DNA from: Chloroflexota bacterium
GTDB taxonomy: Bacteria; Chloroflexota; Dehalococcoidia; UBA2979
DNA length: 49,701 nt
Direction: 5' to 3'
Assembly: GCA_003670735.1 (NCBI GenBank)
Contig: QWQU01000005.1
Span: 1 to 49,701, forward strand
Below the pieces are notes generated by a model. The model made no database searches. It saw only the letters and a list, made by a program, of their open reading frames with translations, and was not told where the DNA came from. Below, piece after piece: positions 26,469-35,923 of the stretch (within the stretch, counting starts at the first letter, position 1; every line of letters starts with the position of its first letter). Both the position numbers and the translations under genes were made by a program.

Positions 26469-27518
26469 ATGGCAGCAGGACGAATTCTGACCGGGATGCG
26501 GCCCACGGGGCCGTTGCACCTGGGTCACTACGTGGGGGCACTGGAGAACTGGCTGCGCCTGCAGCGTGAGTACGAGTGCTTCTTTCTGATCGCTGACTAC
26601 CAGGCGTTCGGCGACCACCTCGATGAGATCGACCGCATTCGACGGTCGGTGTTCGACGTGACGCTGGACTGGCTCGCGGTGGGGCTCGACCCGGAGGCGT
26701 CAGCGTTCGTGGTGCAGGGCTACGTCCCGGAGCACGCAGAGCTGACGCTGTACTTCAGCATGCTCACGCCGAAGTCGTGGCTCGATCGCAACCCAACGCT
26801 GAAGGCGGAGATCGCGCAGATCGAGTCGGAGCACGACACGATCTCGATGGGCTTCTACAACTACCCGCTGTCGCAGGCGGCGGACATCCTGCTGCCCAAG
26901 GCAGACCTCGTGCCAGTGGGTGAGGACCAGGAACCGCACATCGAGCTGACGCGGGAGATCGCGCGGCGCTTCAACCGTGCGTACGGCGAGACGTTCCCGG
27001 AGCCGAAGTCGCTGATGGGGCGCGTGCCGCGCCTACTCGGGCTCGATGGTCAGGCCAAGATGTCGAAGAGTCTGGACAACGCGATCTACCTCTCCGACGA
27101 CGCGAAGACGGTGCAGCGCAAGGTGCGCCGGATGGTCACGGACATCACGGGGACGCACCCGCGCATGCAGGCGACCGACCCGGGCGTGGTCGAGTACAAC
27201 CCAGTCTTCAACTACCACGACGCGTTCAACCCGAACGCCGACGAAGTCGCCGACCTGAAGGAGCGCTACGAGCGCGGAACGGTCAGCGACGGCGAGGTGA
27301 AGGACAAGCTGGTCGACGCGCTAAACACGTTCCTGGACCCGATCCGCGAGCGGCGCGCGCAGTACGAAGCGCACCCTGACCAGGTCGCGCAGATCCTTGA
27401 GGCCGGTAGCGAGCGCGAGCGGAAGATCGCTCGTGAAACGATCGGAGAGGTGCGCGAGAAGATGCGCCTCACCTATACACCAGACGCACTGACTGCCCCA
27501 GTGGGCAAGCGCAAGTAA
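26469..27518 (+). CDS. trpS: Tryptophanyl-tRNA synthetase
   Basis: MAAGRILTGMRPTGPLHLGHYVGALENWLRLQ...EDQEPHIELTREIARRFN...KMSKSLDNAIYLSDD. Confidence 0.97.
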   Translation: MAAGRILTGMRPTGPLHLGHYVGALENWLRLQREYECFFLIADYQAFGDHLDEIDRIRRSVFDVTLDWLAVGLDPEASAFVVQGYVPEHAELTLYFSMLTPKSWLDRNPTLKAEIAQIESEHDTISMGFYNYPLSQAADILLPKADLVPVGEDQEPHIELTREIARRFNRAYGETFPEPKSLMGRVPRLLGLDGQAKMSKSLDNAIYLSDDAKTVQRKVRRMVTDITGTHPRMQATDPGVVEYNPVFNYHDAFNPNADEVADLKERYERGTVSDGEVKDKLVDALNTFLDPIRERRAQYEAHPDQVAQILEAGSERERKIARETIGEVREKMRLTYTPDALTAPVGKRK

Positions 27519-27538
27519 CGCACGGAAGGATCGAGGAG

Positions 27539-27655
27539 ATGACAGTGATCACGCGACGACCCAGCGTCAGCCTGAACGGCGGCCGTGGCTGGTGGCGCGC
27601 GTGGCGCAGCAGCTCACCGACCAGTCTCGATCGCATGGAGTACCTCAATGGCTAG
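27539..27655 (+). CDS. Putative Trp-rich leader peptide (trpL-like), 38 aa, overlapping the trpE start
   Basis: MTVITRRPSVSLNGGRGWWRAWRSSSPTSLDRMEYLNG*; three Trp codons within five; preceded by GGAAGGA/GAGGAG. Confidence 0.65.
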   Translation: MTVITRRPSVSLNGGRGWWRAWRSSSPTSLDRMEYLNG

Positions 27656-29114
27656 CATCACACCGACCCTCGACGAAGTCCGCGCACTGGCGTCGCAGGG
27701 CAACATCATTCCGATCTATCGCGAGGTACGCGCTGACCTCGAGACGCCGGTGTCGGCATTTCTGAAGGTCGCGCGCGGCGACTACTCGTTCCTGCTCGAG
27801 AGTGTCGAGGGCGGGGAGCGCGTTGGGCGCTACTCGTTCATCGGCACTGAGCCGCACCGCACGCGCTCGTTCACGCACGAAGACGGCGACCCGCTGATCG
27901 AGATCGAGAGCGAGATCGGGCGCTTCCGCTCAATCGACGTGCCGGGCTTGCCTCGCTTCCACGGTGGCGCGGTCGGCTACCTCGGCTATGAGGCGGTGCG
28001 GCACTTCGAGCCGCGTGTGGGCGCAGCAGAGAACGACGCGCTGGGCGTGCCGGAGTCGTGGCTGATGTTCACGGACGCCTTGCTGGTGTTCGACCACCTG
28101 CAGCACACGATCAAGGTCGTGGCGAACGTGCGCCTGGAAGGCGACGTGGCGGCGAACTACGCCGAGGCCGAGCGCCAGATTGGCGAGCTCGTGCACCGAC
28201 TCGAGCAGCCGCTCTCGTCGCTGCCGTACGAGCCGTGCAACGGCCCGGTCGGTCAGCCGATCCAGTCGAACTGGGACCGCGAGGACTACCTGGTCGCGGT
28301 GAAGCGCACGCAGGAATACATCCAGGCGGGCGACATCATCCAGGCGGTGATCTCGCAGCGGTTCTCGCGCCAGACGGGCGCGCACCCGTTCGAGGTGTAC
28401 CGCAGCCTGCGCGCGATCAACCCCTCGCCGTACATGTACTACCTGAAGTTCGGCGAGACGTACCTCGTGGGCGCGTCGCCCGAGCTGCTCGTGCGCGTCG
28501 AAGAGGGCAAGGTCGACGTGCACCCGATCGCGGGTACGCGGCCGCGTGGCGCGACGCCCGAGGAGGACGCGCGACTCGCTGAGGAGCTAGCGAACGACCC
28601 GAAGGAGCTGGCCGAGCACGTGATGCTGCTCGACCTCGGGCGAAACGACGTGGGCAAGGTGTCTGAGGCGGGCAGCGTTGAGGTAACGCAGCGCTTCGAC
28701 ATCGAGCACTACTCGCACGTGATGCACCTCGTGAGCCACGTACGGGGGACGCTGCGCGAAGGGCTGAGCCCGTATGAGGCACTGCGATCGGCGTTCCCGG
28801 CGGGGACGGTCTCGGGTGCGCCGAAGATCCGTGCGATGGAGATCGTGGCGGAGATGGAGCCCGACCTGCGCGGCCCGTACGCGGGCGCGGTGGGCTTCTT
28901 CGACCTGTCGGGCAACGTGGAGACGTGCATCACGATCCGCACCGTGATCATGAAGGACGGCTGGGCGCACGTGCAGGCGGGCGGCGGCATCGTCTACGAC
29001 TCGGACCCCGTGAAGGAGTTCGAGGAGACACAGCACAAGTCACGTGCGGCGATGGCGGCGATCGACGACGCCGAGCGGCGCGCGCCGGTCACGACCGGCA
29101 GCCTGGGCTACTGA
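27648..29114 (+). CDS. trpE: Anthranilate synthase component I
   Basis: MASITPTLDEVRALASQGNIIPIYREVRADLETPVSAFLKV...GTRPRGATPEEDARLAEELANDPKELAEHVMLLDLGRNDVG...AVGFFDLSGNVETCITIRT. Confidence 0.97.
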   Translation: MASITPTLDEVRALASQGNIIPIYREVRADLETPVSAFLKVARGDYSFLLESVEGGERVGRYSFIGTEPHRTRSFTHEDGDPLIEIESEIGRFRSIDVPGLPRFHGGAVGYLGYEAVRHFEPRVGAAENDALGVPESWLMFTDALLVFDHLQHTIKVVANVRLEGDVAANYAEAERQIGELVHRLEQPLSSLPYEPCNGPVGQPIQSNWDREDYLVAVKRTQEYIQAGDIIQAVISQRFSRQTGAHPFEVYRSLRAINPSPYMYYLKFGETYLVGASPELLVRVEEGKVDVHPIAGTRPRGATPEEDARLAEELANDPKELAEHVMLLDLGRNDVGKVSEAGSVEVTQRFDIEHYSHVMHLVSHVRGTLREGLSPYEALRSAFPAGTVSGAPKIRAMEIVAEMEPDLRGPYAGAVGFFDLSGNVETCITIRTVIMKDGWAHVQAGGGIVYDSDPVKEFEETQHKSRAAMAAIDDAERRAPVTTGSLGY

Positions 29115-29115
29115 G

Positions 29116-30081
29116 GTGACGTCGCTCTTTGATCGACCACTGTTCGGCGGTGGCGCGGAGCCCTCGAGCGCCGTGTCGACGCCGGGCGTGCGGAGTGTCG
29201 GTGCCGACGGCGCGCGCCCAATGATCCTCGCGGCTGGCGTGCGGATCCGGCGCGACGACGGATCGGTGCTGCTGGTGCAGCATCACGCCGGCGTTGCCGC
29301 GGGGCGCTGGTCGATCCCGTTCGACGGCGTCGCCGAGGACGAGGTCGCCGAGAACGCCGCGCTGCGCGTGCTGCGTGACGCACTGCACCTCGAGCCCGGC
29401 GGGTTCGAGTTCGCGGAGACGATCTCGATTCCCTCGGCGGACGAGGACATCGTCGTCAACGTGTTCGACGCGCTCGGGTGGGCAGGGGAGCCGCGGTTCA
29501 ACGCGCGCGACTTCGACGACGCCGGGTGGCTCGACGCGACCCGCCTCGAAGGTGTGGACGTGGTGCCGGAGGTGGCATCGTTCCTGAACGGCGGCGTCGT
29601 TGCTGGCGAGGTGCACGCGGTGATCGAGGCGGCGCTGCTGGAAGCGCGGCAGGCACTGCTCGATGCGTACGAGGCGATTCCGCTGCGCTGGCGTGAGCGC
29701 GAGCTCGATGGCGACTGGGCGGCGGTAGACGTGCTGCAGCGCTGTGCTTCGGTGGAGGCGTACACGCTCGGCGAGGCGGTGCGACTGGCGGAAACCTCGG
29801 GCCATGCGTGGCGCGAGTTCAACGCTGACCAGGCGGAGGCGGAGCGGAAGCTGCGCGCGCGCCCCTCGGACGCCGAGGTGCGTGAGCGATTGCTTGCGGC
29901 GCACAACGACACGCTGCGGATGGTGCAGGCGCTGATGCCTGAGCAGCTGTTGCACTTTGGATCGCACCCCTCGAAGGGGACGGTGCAGGTGCGGCAGATG
30001 CTCGAGGGGATTGCGGCGCACGACCGCGAACACACGGATCAACTGCGGGCGATGCAGAGCGCGGCTCAGCTGCGCGGCTAG
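29116..30081 (+). CDS. Degenerate Nudix domain + DinB/YfiT-like domain fusion
   Basis: N-term MILAAGVRIRRDDGSVLLVQHHAGVAAGRWSIPFDGVAEDEVAENAALRVLRDALHLE (Nudix-like, catalytic Glu positions not kept); C-term four-helix ...HNDTLRMVQALMPEQLLHFGS...MLEGIAAHDREHTDQLRAM. Confidence 0.7.
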   Translation: MTSLFDRPLFGGGAEPSSAVSTPGVRSVGADGARPMILAAGVRIRRDDGSVLLVQHHAGVAAGRWSIPFDGVAEDEVAENAALRVLRDALHLEPGGFEFAETISIPSADEDIVVNVFDALGWAGEPRFNARDFDDAGWLDATRLEGVDVVPEVASFLNGGVVAGEVHAVIEAALLEARQALLDAYEAIPLRWRERELDGDWAAVDVLQRCASVEAYTLGEAVRLAETSGHAWREFNADQAEAERKLRARPSDAEVRERLLAAHNDTLRMVQALMPEQLLHFGSHPSKGTVQVRQMLEGIAAHDREHTDQLRAMQSAAQLRG

Positions 30082-30103
30082 CTCGAAGTAAGGACTGACG
30101 ACG

Positions 30104-30703
30104 ATGTTGCTACTGCTCGATAACTACGACTCGTTCACCTACAACCTGTACCAGTACCTCGCGGAGCTGGGGCAAGAGGTCGAGGTGCACCGCAACGACC
30201 AGATCACGGTCGAAGACGCGCTCGCCATGGGCGCGGAGCGGATCGTGATCTCGCCCGGCCCGTGCTCGCCGGACGAGGCGGGGATCTCGATCGACCTGAT
30301 TCACGCGGCGGCCGGCAAGGTGCCGTTGCTCGGGGTGTGCCTCGGGCATCAGGCGATTGGGCAGGCGTTCGGTGGGAACGTGGTCTCCGCAGGCGAGATC
30401 ATGCATGGCAAGACCTCGATGATCGCGCATGACGGCAAGGGCGTGTTCGCGGGGCTGCCCAATCCGTTCGAGGCGATTCGCTATCATTCGCTCGCGATCG
30501 AGCCGAGCTCGGTACCGGACGTGCTGGAAGTCACGGCACGCTCTGAAAGCGGCGTGATCATGGGTGTCCGGCACAAGACGCTGGCGGTCGAGGGCGTGCA
30601 GTTCCACCCAGAATCGATCATGACGAAGTCCGGGCACGACCTGCTGCGCAACTTCCTCGCGATGCCGAACACACAGCCAGCGCAGACGGGGGCACCGGCA
30701 TGA
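30104..30703 (+). CDS. trpG: Anthranilate synthase component II (glutamine amidotransferase)
   Basis: [32 protein letters not shown]...[18 protein letters not shown]...[18 protein letters not shown]...VQFHPESI. Confidence 0.97.
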   Translation: MLLLLDNYDSFTYNLYQYLAELGQEVEVHRNDQITVEDALAMGAERIVISPGPCSPDEAGISIDLIHAAAGKVPLLGVCLGHQAIGQAFGGNVVSAGEIMHGKTSMIAHDGKGVFAGLPNPFEAIRYHSLAIEPSSVPDVLEVTARSESGVIMGVRHKTLAVEGVQFHPESIMTKSGHDLLRNFLAMPNTQPAQTGAPA

Positions 30704-31746
30704 CGACAGCACCGTTGCCGGGTGCGGCGATTCGAGCCGCACTCGTGGCGATCGTGGACCAGCACCGCGACCTCACGGAAGACGAGGCCGCGGCGTGCAT
30801 GGAAGAGATCATGGGCGAGGGCGCCTCGCCTGCGCAGTTCGGCGCGCTGATGACGGCGCTGCGGATGAAGGGCGAGACCGTCGATGAGCTGACGGGGATG
30901 GCGCGCGTGATGCGCGCGCACGCCCTGCGCGTCGAGGTTTCCGCGCGGCCGCTGCTCGACACGTGCGGGACGGGCGGCGATGGGCTGCACACGTTCAACG
31001 CCTCGACGGCTTCGGCCTTCGTGGTGGCGGCGGCGGGCGGCAAGGTCGCGAAGCATGGCAACCGCGCTGCCTCGTCGCAGTCGGGCTCGGCGGACGTGCT
31101 CGAGGCACTTGGCGCGACGATCGCGCTGACTCCGGAGCAGGTCGCGTCGTGCATCGAGACGACGGGCGTGGGCTTCATGTTCGCGCAGGCGTACCACCCG
31201 GCGATGCGCTTCGCGGGGCCGCTGCGCCGCGAGCTGGGTGTGCGCACGGTGTTCAACCTGCTTGGACCGCTGACGAATCCTGCGGACGCGCATTGCCGCG
31301 TGTTCGGGGTGCCGGATAAGGCGATCGCGGAGAAGGTTGCGAGCCTCGTTGCACGGCTCGGGCTGCGACACGCGCTGGTCGTGACCGGCGATGAAGGTCT
31401 CGATGAGATCTCGGTGTCCGGCCCGACGACGGCGTTCGAGGTGCGCGGGGCCGAGGTGAGCCAGCGCCAGATCACGCCGAGCGAGCTCGGCCTGAAGACG
31501 CACAACATCAACGACGTCGCCGGCGGCACACCGCAGGAGAACGCGACGACGATGCGCAAGATCTTCACGGGCGAAGGCCCCGAGGCGGTGCGCGACTTCG
31601 TCGCCGCGAACGCGGGTGCCGGTCTCTACGTGCTCGGGCTCGCGTCGAGCATTCGACAGGGCGTCGAGCAGGCGAAGCAGGTGATGGAGAACGGCGACGC
31701 TGCGGTGCGCCTCGGTGCATTCGTGGAGGCGACGCGTCGTGCCTGA
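30700..31746 (+). CDS. trpD: Anthranilate phosphoribosyltransferase
   Basis: [54 protein letters not shown]. Confidence 0.97.
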   Translation: MTTAPLPGAAIRAALVAIVDQHRDLTEDEAAACMEEIMGEGASPAQFGALMTALRMKGETVDELTGMARVMRAHALRVEVSARPLLDTCGTGGDGLHTFNASTASAFVVAAAGGKVAKHGNRAASSQSGSADVLEALGATIALTPEQVASCIETTGVGFMFAQAYHPAMRFAGPLRRELGVRTVFNLLGPLTNPADAHCRVFGVPDKAIAEKVASLVARLGLRHALVVTGDEGLDEISVSGPTTAFEVRGAEVSQRQITPSELGLKTHNINDVAGGTPQENATTMRKIFTGEGPEAVRDFVAANAGAGLYVLGLASSIRQGVEQAKQVMENGDAAVRLGAFVEATRRA

Positions 31747-32611
31747 GGTCAGCGCTGCGGATGGCGCGCGGGTCACGGGGACGGTGCTCGACCGGATCGT
31801 CGCTGACCGACGCGAGCGACTGGCTGAGGACCGTGTCGCGGTGCCCGAGGTGCGCTTCGCGGAACTTGCCTCGAGCCTGCCGGGACAGCGCGTCTCGTTC
31901 GCCTCACGGCTGCGGGAGGGACGCACCGGTGCGCCGAGTGGTGCGCGGCTACGGCTGATTGCGGAGATCAAGCGTGCCTCGCCGTCGAAGGGGCTGTTCG
32001 ATGCGAACCTCGTCGCGGCCGATCAGGCGCGCGAGTACGCACTGGCGGGCGCCTCGGGCGTCTCGGTGCTGACGGAGCCTTCGTTCTTCCAGGGTGGGAT
32101 CGCTGACCTGCGCGATGCACGGCTCGCGTTCGGGGATGACCTCGATCGCCCTGCGCTGCTACGCAAGGACTTCATCTTCGACCCGTACCAGGTGCGCGAG
32201 GCGGCCGCGAACGGTGCTGACGCGCTGCTGCTGATCGTGATGATGCTCGAGCCCGACGCGCTGCGTGACCTGATCGCGCTGACGCGCGAGGAAGGCCTCG
32301 AGCCATTGATCGAGGTGCACGACGAAGCCGAGGTCGAGGCGGCGCTCACGGCCGGCGCGCGCGTGATCGGTGTGAACAACCGCGACCTGCGCACGTTCGC
32401 GGAGGACCTCGGCACGACCGAGCGGCTCGCACGACTCGTGCCGGCGGAGGCGACGCTGGTGGCGGAGTCGGCGATTAAGGTCGCCTCGGACGCTGCGCGC
32501 ATGGCGGATGCCGGCGCGCATGCCGTGCTGGTGGGCGAGGCGCTCGTCACGACGGGTGACATCGCGAGCAAGGCGCACGAGCTGCTGCTGATCCCCGAGG
32601 TGCGCGCATGA
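31739..32611 (+). CDS. trpC: Indole-3-glycerol-phosphate synthase
   Basis: LRLIAEIKRASPSKGLFDANLVAADQAREYALAGASGVSVLTEPSFFQGG...LLRKDFIFDPYQV...GVNNRDLRTF. Confidence 0.97.
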   Translation: MPEVSAADGARVTGTVLDRIVADRRERLAEDRVAVPEVRFAELASSLPGQRVSFASRLREGRTGAPSGARLRLIAEIKRASPSKGLFDANLVAADQAREYALAGASGVSVLTEPSFFQGGIADLRDARLAFGDDLDRPALLRKDFIFDPYQVREAAANGADALLLIVMMLEPDALRDLIALTREEGLEPLIEVHDEAEVEAALTAGARVIGVNNRDLRTFAEDLGTTERLARLVPAEATLVAESAIKVASDAARMADAGAHAVLVGEALVTTGDIASKAHELLLIPEVRA

Positions 32612-33351
32612 CCTTCGTGAAGATCTGCGGCAACCGCACGCCGGCCGATGTGATCGCAGCGGCCGAGGCCGGTGCGGACTTCATCGGCATGGTGTTCGCG
32701 GAGTCTCGACGCAAGGTGGACACGCAGCAGGCGTACGACATGGTGCGCGCGCTCGGGCGACCGCTCGCGGAGCACGAGTTCCTCACGCCCCCGCCGGCCC
32801 AGCCGCAGGTGCGCGAGGAGGCGGGCGAATGGTTCCGTCACGGCTCGCGGGTGCTAGAGGCATACCTCGACGCGAAGCGGCCGCTGACGGTGGGTGTGTT
32901 CGCCGACCAGTCGTTCGAGGAGATCAATGAGATCGTCGAGGAGTGCGGGATCGACCTCGTGCAGCTGTCCGGCGATGAGCCGTGGGACGACTGCCTGATG
33001 ATCGCGCGCCAGACGATTCAGGTCGTGCACGTTTCACCGATCGATTCGCCCTCGGACCCGATGGCGCTGGTCGAGCCGGGCTTCTCGATCGCATTGATGC
33101 TCGACTCGGCACATGGGCCGTATCGCGGCGGATCGGGGCAGACCTTCGACTGGGAGGTCGCGCGGCAGATCTCGTCGCGGATGCCGATGCTGCTAGCGGG
33201 TGGCCTGACGCCGGAGAATGTGGGTGAGGCCGTACGCACGGTGCATCCGTGGGCGGTCGATGTGTCGAGCGGTACCGAGACCGATGGCAAGAAAGACTAT
33301 GACCGCGTGCGGGCCTTCATCGCCGCGGTTCGAGAGGCAGACGCCGGATGA
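32608..33351 (+). CDS. trpF: Phosphoribosylanthranilate isomerase
   Basis: [37 protein letters not shown]...[13 protein letters not shown]...[15 protein letters not shown]...[10 protein letters not shown]. Confidence 0.95.
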   Translation: MTFVKICGNRTPADVIAAAEAGADFIGMVFAESRRKVDTQQAYDMVRALGRPLAEHEFLTPPPAQPQVREEAGEWFRHGSRVLEAYLDAKRPLTVGVFADQSFEEINEIVEECGIDLVQLSGDEPWDDCLMIARQTIQVVHVSPIDSPSDPMALVEPGFSIALMLDSAHGPYRGGSGQTFDWEVARQISSRMPMLLAGGLTPENVGEAVRTVHPWAVDVSSGTETDGKKDYDRVRAFIAAVREADAG

Positions 33352-34580
33352 CCAGCACCACACATGCCGACGCGGCGCAGCACGGCCCTGACGAGCGCGG
33401 CCACTACGGTGAGTTCGGCGGGAAGTTCGTCCCCGAGACGCTGATGCCCGCGCTCGCAGAGCTTGAGGCGGCATACGAAGAGGCGAAGGCCTCGTCGGAG
33501 TTCCGTGAGCAGCTCGAGTTCCTGCTGCGCACCTATGTCGGTCGACCGACGCCGCTGACGTACGCGGGCCGACTCACGGAGCACCTCGCACGCCTCAATG
33601 GTGGGGTGGGGCCAAAGGTGTACCTGAAGCGCGAGGACCTCGCGCACACGGGCGCGCACAAGATCAACGCGGCGCTCGCGCAGGCGCTGCTCGCGAAGCG
33701 CATGGGAAAGAAGCGCATCGTCGCCGAGACGGGCGCGGGCCAGCACGGCGTGGCGACGGCGACGGCGTGCGCGCTGCTCGACCTCGATTGCGTCGTGTAC
33801 ATGGGCTCCGAGGACGTGCGGCGTCAGTCGCTGAACGTGTTCCGCATGAAGCTGCTCGGCGCGGAAGTGCGCCCGGTCGATGCCGGATCGCGCACGCTCA
33901 AGGACGCGATCAACGAGGCGATTCGTGACTGGGTCACGAACGTACGCGACACGCACTACCTGATTGGCTCCGTCGTGGGGCCGCATCCGTACCCGGCGAT
34001 GGTGCGCGACTTCCAGGCCGTGATTGGCACGGAGACGCGCGCGCAGATCCTCGAGGCTGAGGGACGACTGCCAACGATCGCGGTGGCGTGCGTCGGTGGT
34101 GGCTCGAACGCGATGGGCATGTTCGCGCCGCTGATGGACGACCCGATTCGACTCGTGGGTGTCGAGGCGGCGGGCGAGGGGCTCGACGCGAAGCACGCGG
34201 CGACGCTGACCAAGGGTCGTCCCGGCGTGCTGCATGGCGCGCGCTCCTACCTGCTGCAGGACCAGTACGGGCAGGTGATGGAGGCGCACTCGATCTCCGC
34301 GGGCCTGGACTACCCCGGTGTTGGGCCGGAGCACTCGTGGCTGAAGGTGACCGAGCGGGCAGAGTACGGCTCCGTGACCGACACCGAGGCGCTCGCGGGC
34401 TTCCAGCTGCTGTGCCAGACCGAGGGCATCATCCCGGCGCTCGAGTCGTCGCACGCGATCGCATACCTGGAGAAGCTGATGCCGAGCGTGAACCCGAACG
34501 ACCTGATCGTGGTGAGCCTGAGCGGGCGCGGCGACAAGGACATCAACACCGTCGCGGACGCGCTCGGCGTCTCGCTCTAA
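33348..34580 (+). CDS. trpB: Tryptophan synthase beta chain
   Basis: [29 protein letters not shown]...[47 protein letters not shown]. Confidence 0.98.
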   Translation: MTSTTHADAAQHGPDERGHYGEFGGKFVPETLMPALAELEAAYEEAKASSEFREQLEFLLRTYVGRPTPLTYAGRLTEHLARLNGGVGPKVYLKREDLAHTGAHKINAALAQALLAKRMGKKRIVAETGAGQHGVATATACALLDLDCVVYMGSEDVRRQSLNVFRMKLLGAEVRPVDAGSRTLKDAINEAIRDWVTNVRDTHYLIGSVVGPHPYPAMVRDFQAVIGTETRAQILEAEGRLPTIAVACVGGGSNAMGMFAPLMDDPIRLVGVEAAGEGLDAKHAATLTKGRPGVLHGARSYLLQDQYGQVMEAHSISAGLDYPGVGPEHSWLKVTERAEYGSVTDTEALAGFQLLCQTEGIIPALESSHAIAYLEKLMPSVNPNDLIVVSLSGRGDKDINTVADALGVSL

Positions 34581-34688
34581 CTCGTAGGGACGTCTGACAC
34601 GACCACGAACGATCTGTCTCCCGCGGAGCTCTATGGGCGGCGCGCTGCGCCGGTCTATGACGACGACGTCGCGGCGTGCGACGAGCGG

Positions 34689-35303
34689 ATGATCGACGCG
34701 CTCGCCACGCTGGCCGGCACGGGTCGGGTACTGGAGATGGGGATCGGCACTGGTCGGGTGGCGCTGCCGCTGGTTGCGCGCGGTGTGCACCTCGAAGGGA
34801 TCGATATCTCACCGGAGATGGTGGAGCGGCTGCGTGCGAAGCCCGGCGGGGCGGAGATCGCGGTCACGATCGGCTCGTTTGCCGATGTGCCGCTCGAGGG
34901 TCGGTACGATCTCGTGATCCTCGTGTTCAACACGATCTACATGCTGCAGACCGCGGAGGAGCAGCAGCGCTGCTTCGAGCATGTGGCCGAGCATCTGCGC
35001 CCGGGTGGGGCGTTTGTGATCGAGGCGTTCATCCTCGATGAGCACGCTGCGGCGAAGCGCAAACGAGGCAAGCGCGACACATCGCACTACGACGTGGCGA
35101 CGCAGCGACTGACGCTCGACTACCTCGGGAGTGGCGAGGGGGTGCTGCGGGCGTACTCGGTGGATCTGCGGTACGCGCCGCCGGCCGAGCTCGACCGCAT
35201 GGCTCGAGCCGCGGGGCTGCAGCTGGCCGGGCGCTGGCGTGACTGGGAAGCGAACCCGTTCACGGAGCTCTCGAGCGAGCACGTCTCGCTCTACACGCGC
35301 TAG
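34689..35303 (+). CDS. SAM-dependent methyltransferase (true N-terminus probably further upstream)
   Basis: VLEMGIGTGRVALPLVARGVHLEGIDISPEMVERLRAK...YDLVILVFNTIYMLQTAEEQQRCFEHVAEHLRPGGAFVIEAF. Confidence 0.88.
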   Translation: MIDALATLAGTGRVLEMGIGTGRVALPLVARGVHLEGIDISPEMVERLRAKPGGAEIAVTIGSFADVPLEGRYDLVILVFNTIYMLQTAEEQQRCFEHVAEHLRPGGAFVIEAFILDEHAAAKRKRGKRDTSHYDVATQRLTLDYLGSGEGVLRAYSVDLRYAPPAELDRMARAAGLQLAGRWRDWEANPFTELSSEHVSLYTR

Positions 35304-35833
35304 ACGATCGAAGCGCTCTTCGCCCTGTTGCAGTCGCCGCAGAGGATCTGAATGTTCTCGGCGGTGACGCCGCCGCCCTTGGCCACGGGGATCACGTGGT
35401 CGAACTGCAGATCGTCCTCGATGCCGCACTGCACGCAGCGACCATCGTCGCGCTCCCAGACGAGCACCTTCACGTCGTCGGGGATGCGGGCACGCCTCGA
35501 GGTCTCGACGTCGGTGGCGTTGACCCGAGCCTTGCGCAGGCGGTCGAGCTGCGACGACTGACGGCGCTGGCGGTTCCAGAGCAGGAGCTCGACCGCCTCG
35601 GCATCGAGGTCGGCGTCGGCCCAGTAGTAGCCCTGGTCGGTCCACCAGAACGTGCGATCGCTGTCCTCGCCGATGAGCGCGACGCCGTGCTCGGCGAGGG
35701 CGGATTTCGCGCGGCGATGCGCACTCGGGGTGAGCTCGAAGCACTGGGTGCGGGTGTAGTAGATGCGGTAGGTCGCCCAGACCCAGAAGCCGGACTTCTC
35801 GAGTCGAGTGCCCATGACGCGGCGCAATGCCAT
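35300..35833 (-). CDS. HNH endonuclease
   Basis: C-term RDDGRCVQCGIEDDLQFDHVIPVAKGGGVTAENIQILCGDCNRAKS; convergent with the methyltransferase, stops overlap in CTAG. Confidence 0.88.
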   Translation of the reverse strand: MALRRVMGTRLEKSGFWVWATYRIYYTRTQCFELTPSAHRRAKSALAEHGVALIGEDSDRTFWWTDQGYYWADADLDAEAVELLLWNRQRRQSSQLDRLRKARVNATDVETSRRARIPDDVKVLVWERDDGRCVQCGIEDDLQFDHVIPVAKGGGVTAENIQILCGDCNRAKSASIV

Positions 35834-35888
35834 GCGCCTGTCCTCTCGGTGTTGCCCCGCCACGGGCGCAGTCAGCGTATCAGCATCT

Positions 35889-35917
35889 TTGTTCTGACGG
35901 CTTGCCGACGCTACCCT
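35889..35917 (+). promoter_or_regulatory. Promoter of CPBP gene, leaderless configuration
   Basis: TTGTTC - 17 nt - TACCCT, then CGATGC-ATG. Confidence 0.55.
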
Positions 35918-35923
35918 CGATGC

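Noticed and set aside
30484-31971. 495-aa minus-strand ORF opposite trpG/trpD
   Set aside because: Arg/His-rich shadow ORF, no homologous features.
33297-34790. 497-aa minus-strand ORF opposite trpB
   Set aside because: Shadow ORF; trpB is unequivocal on the other strand.
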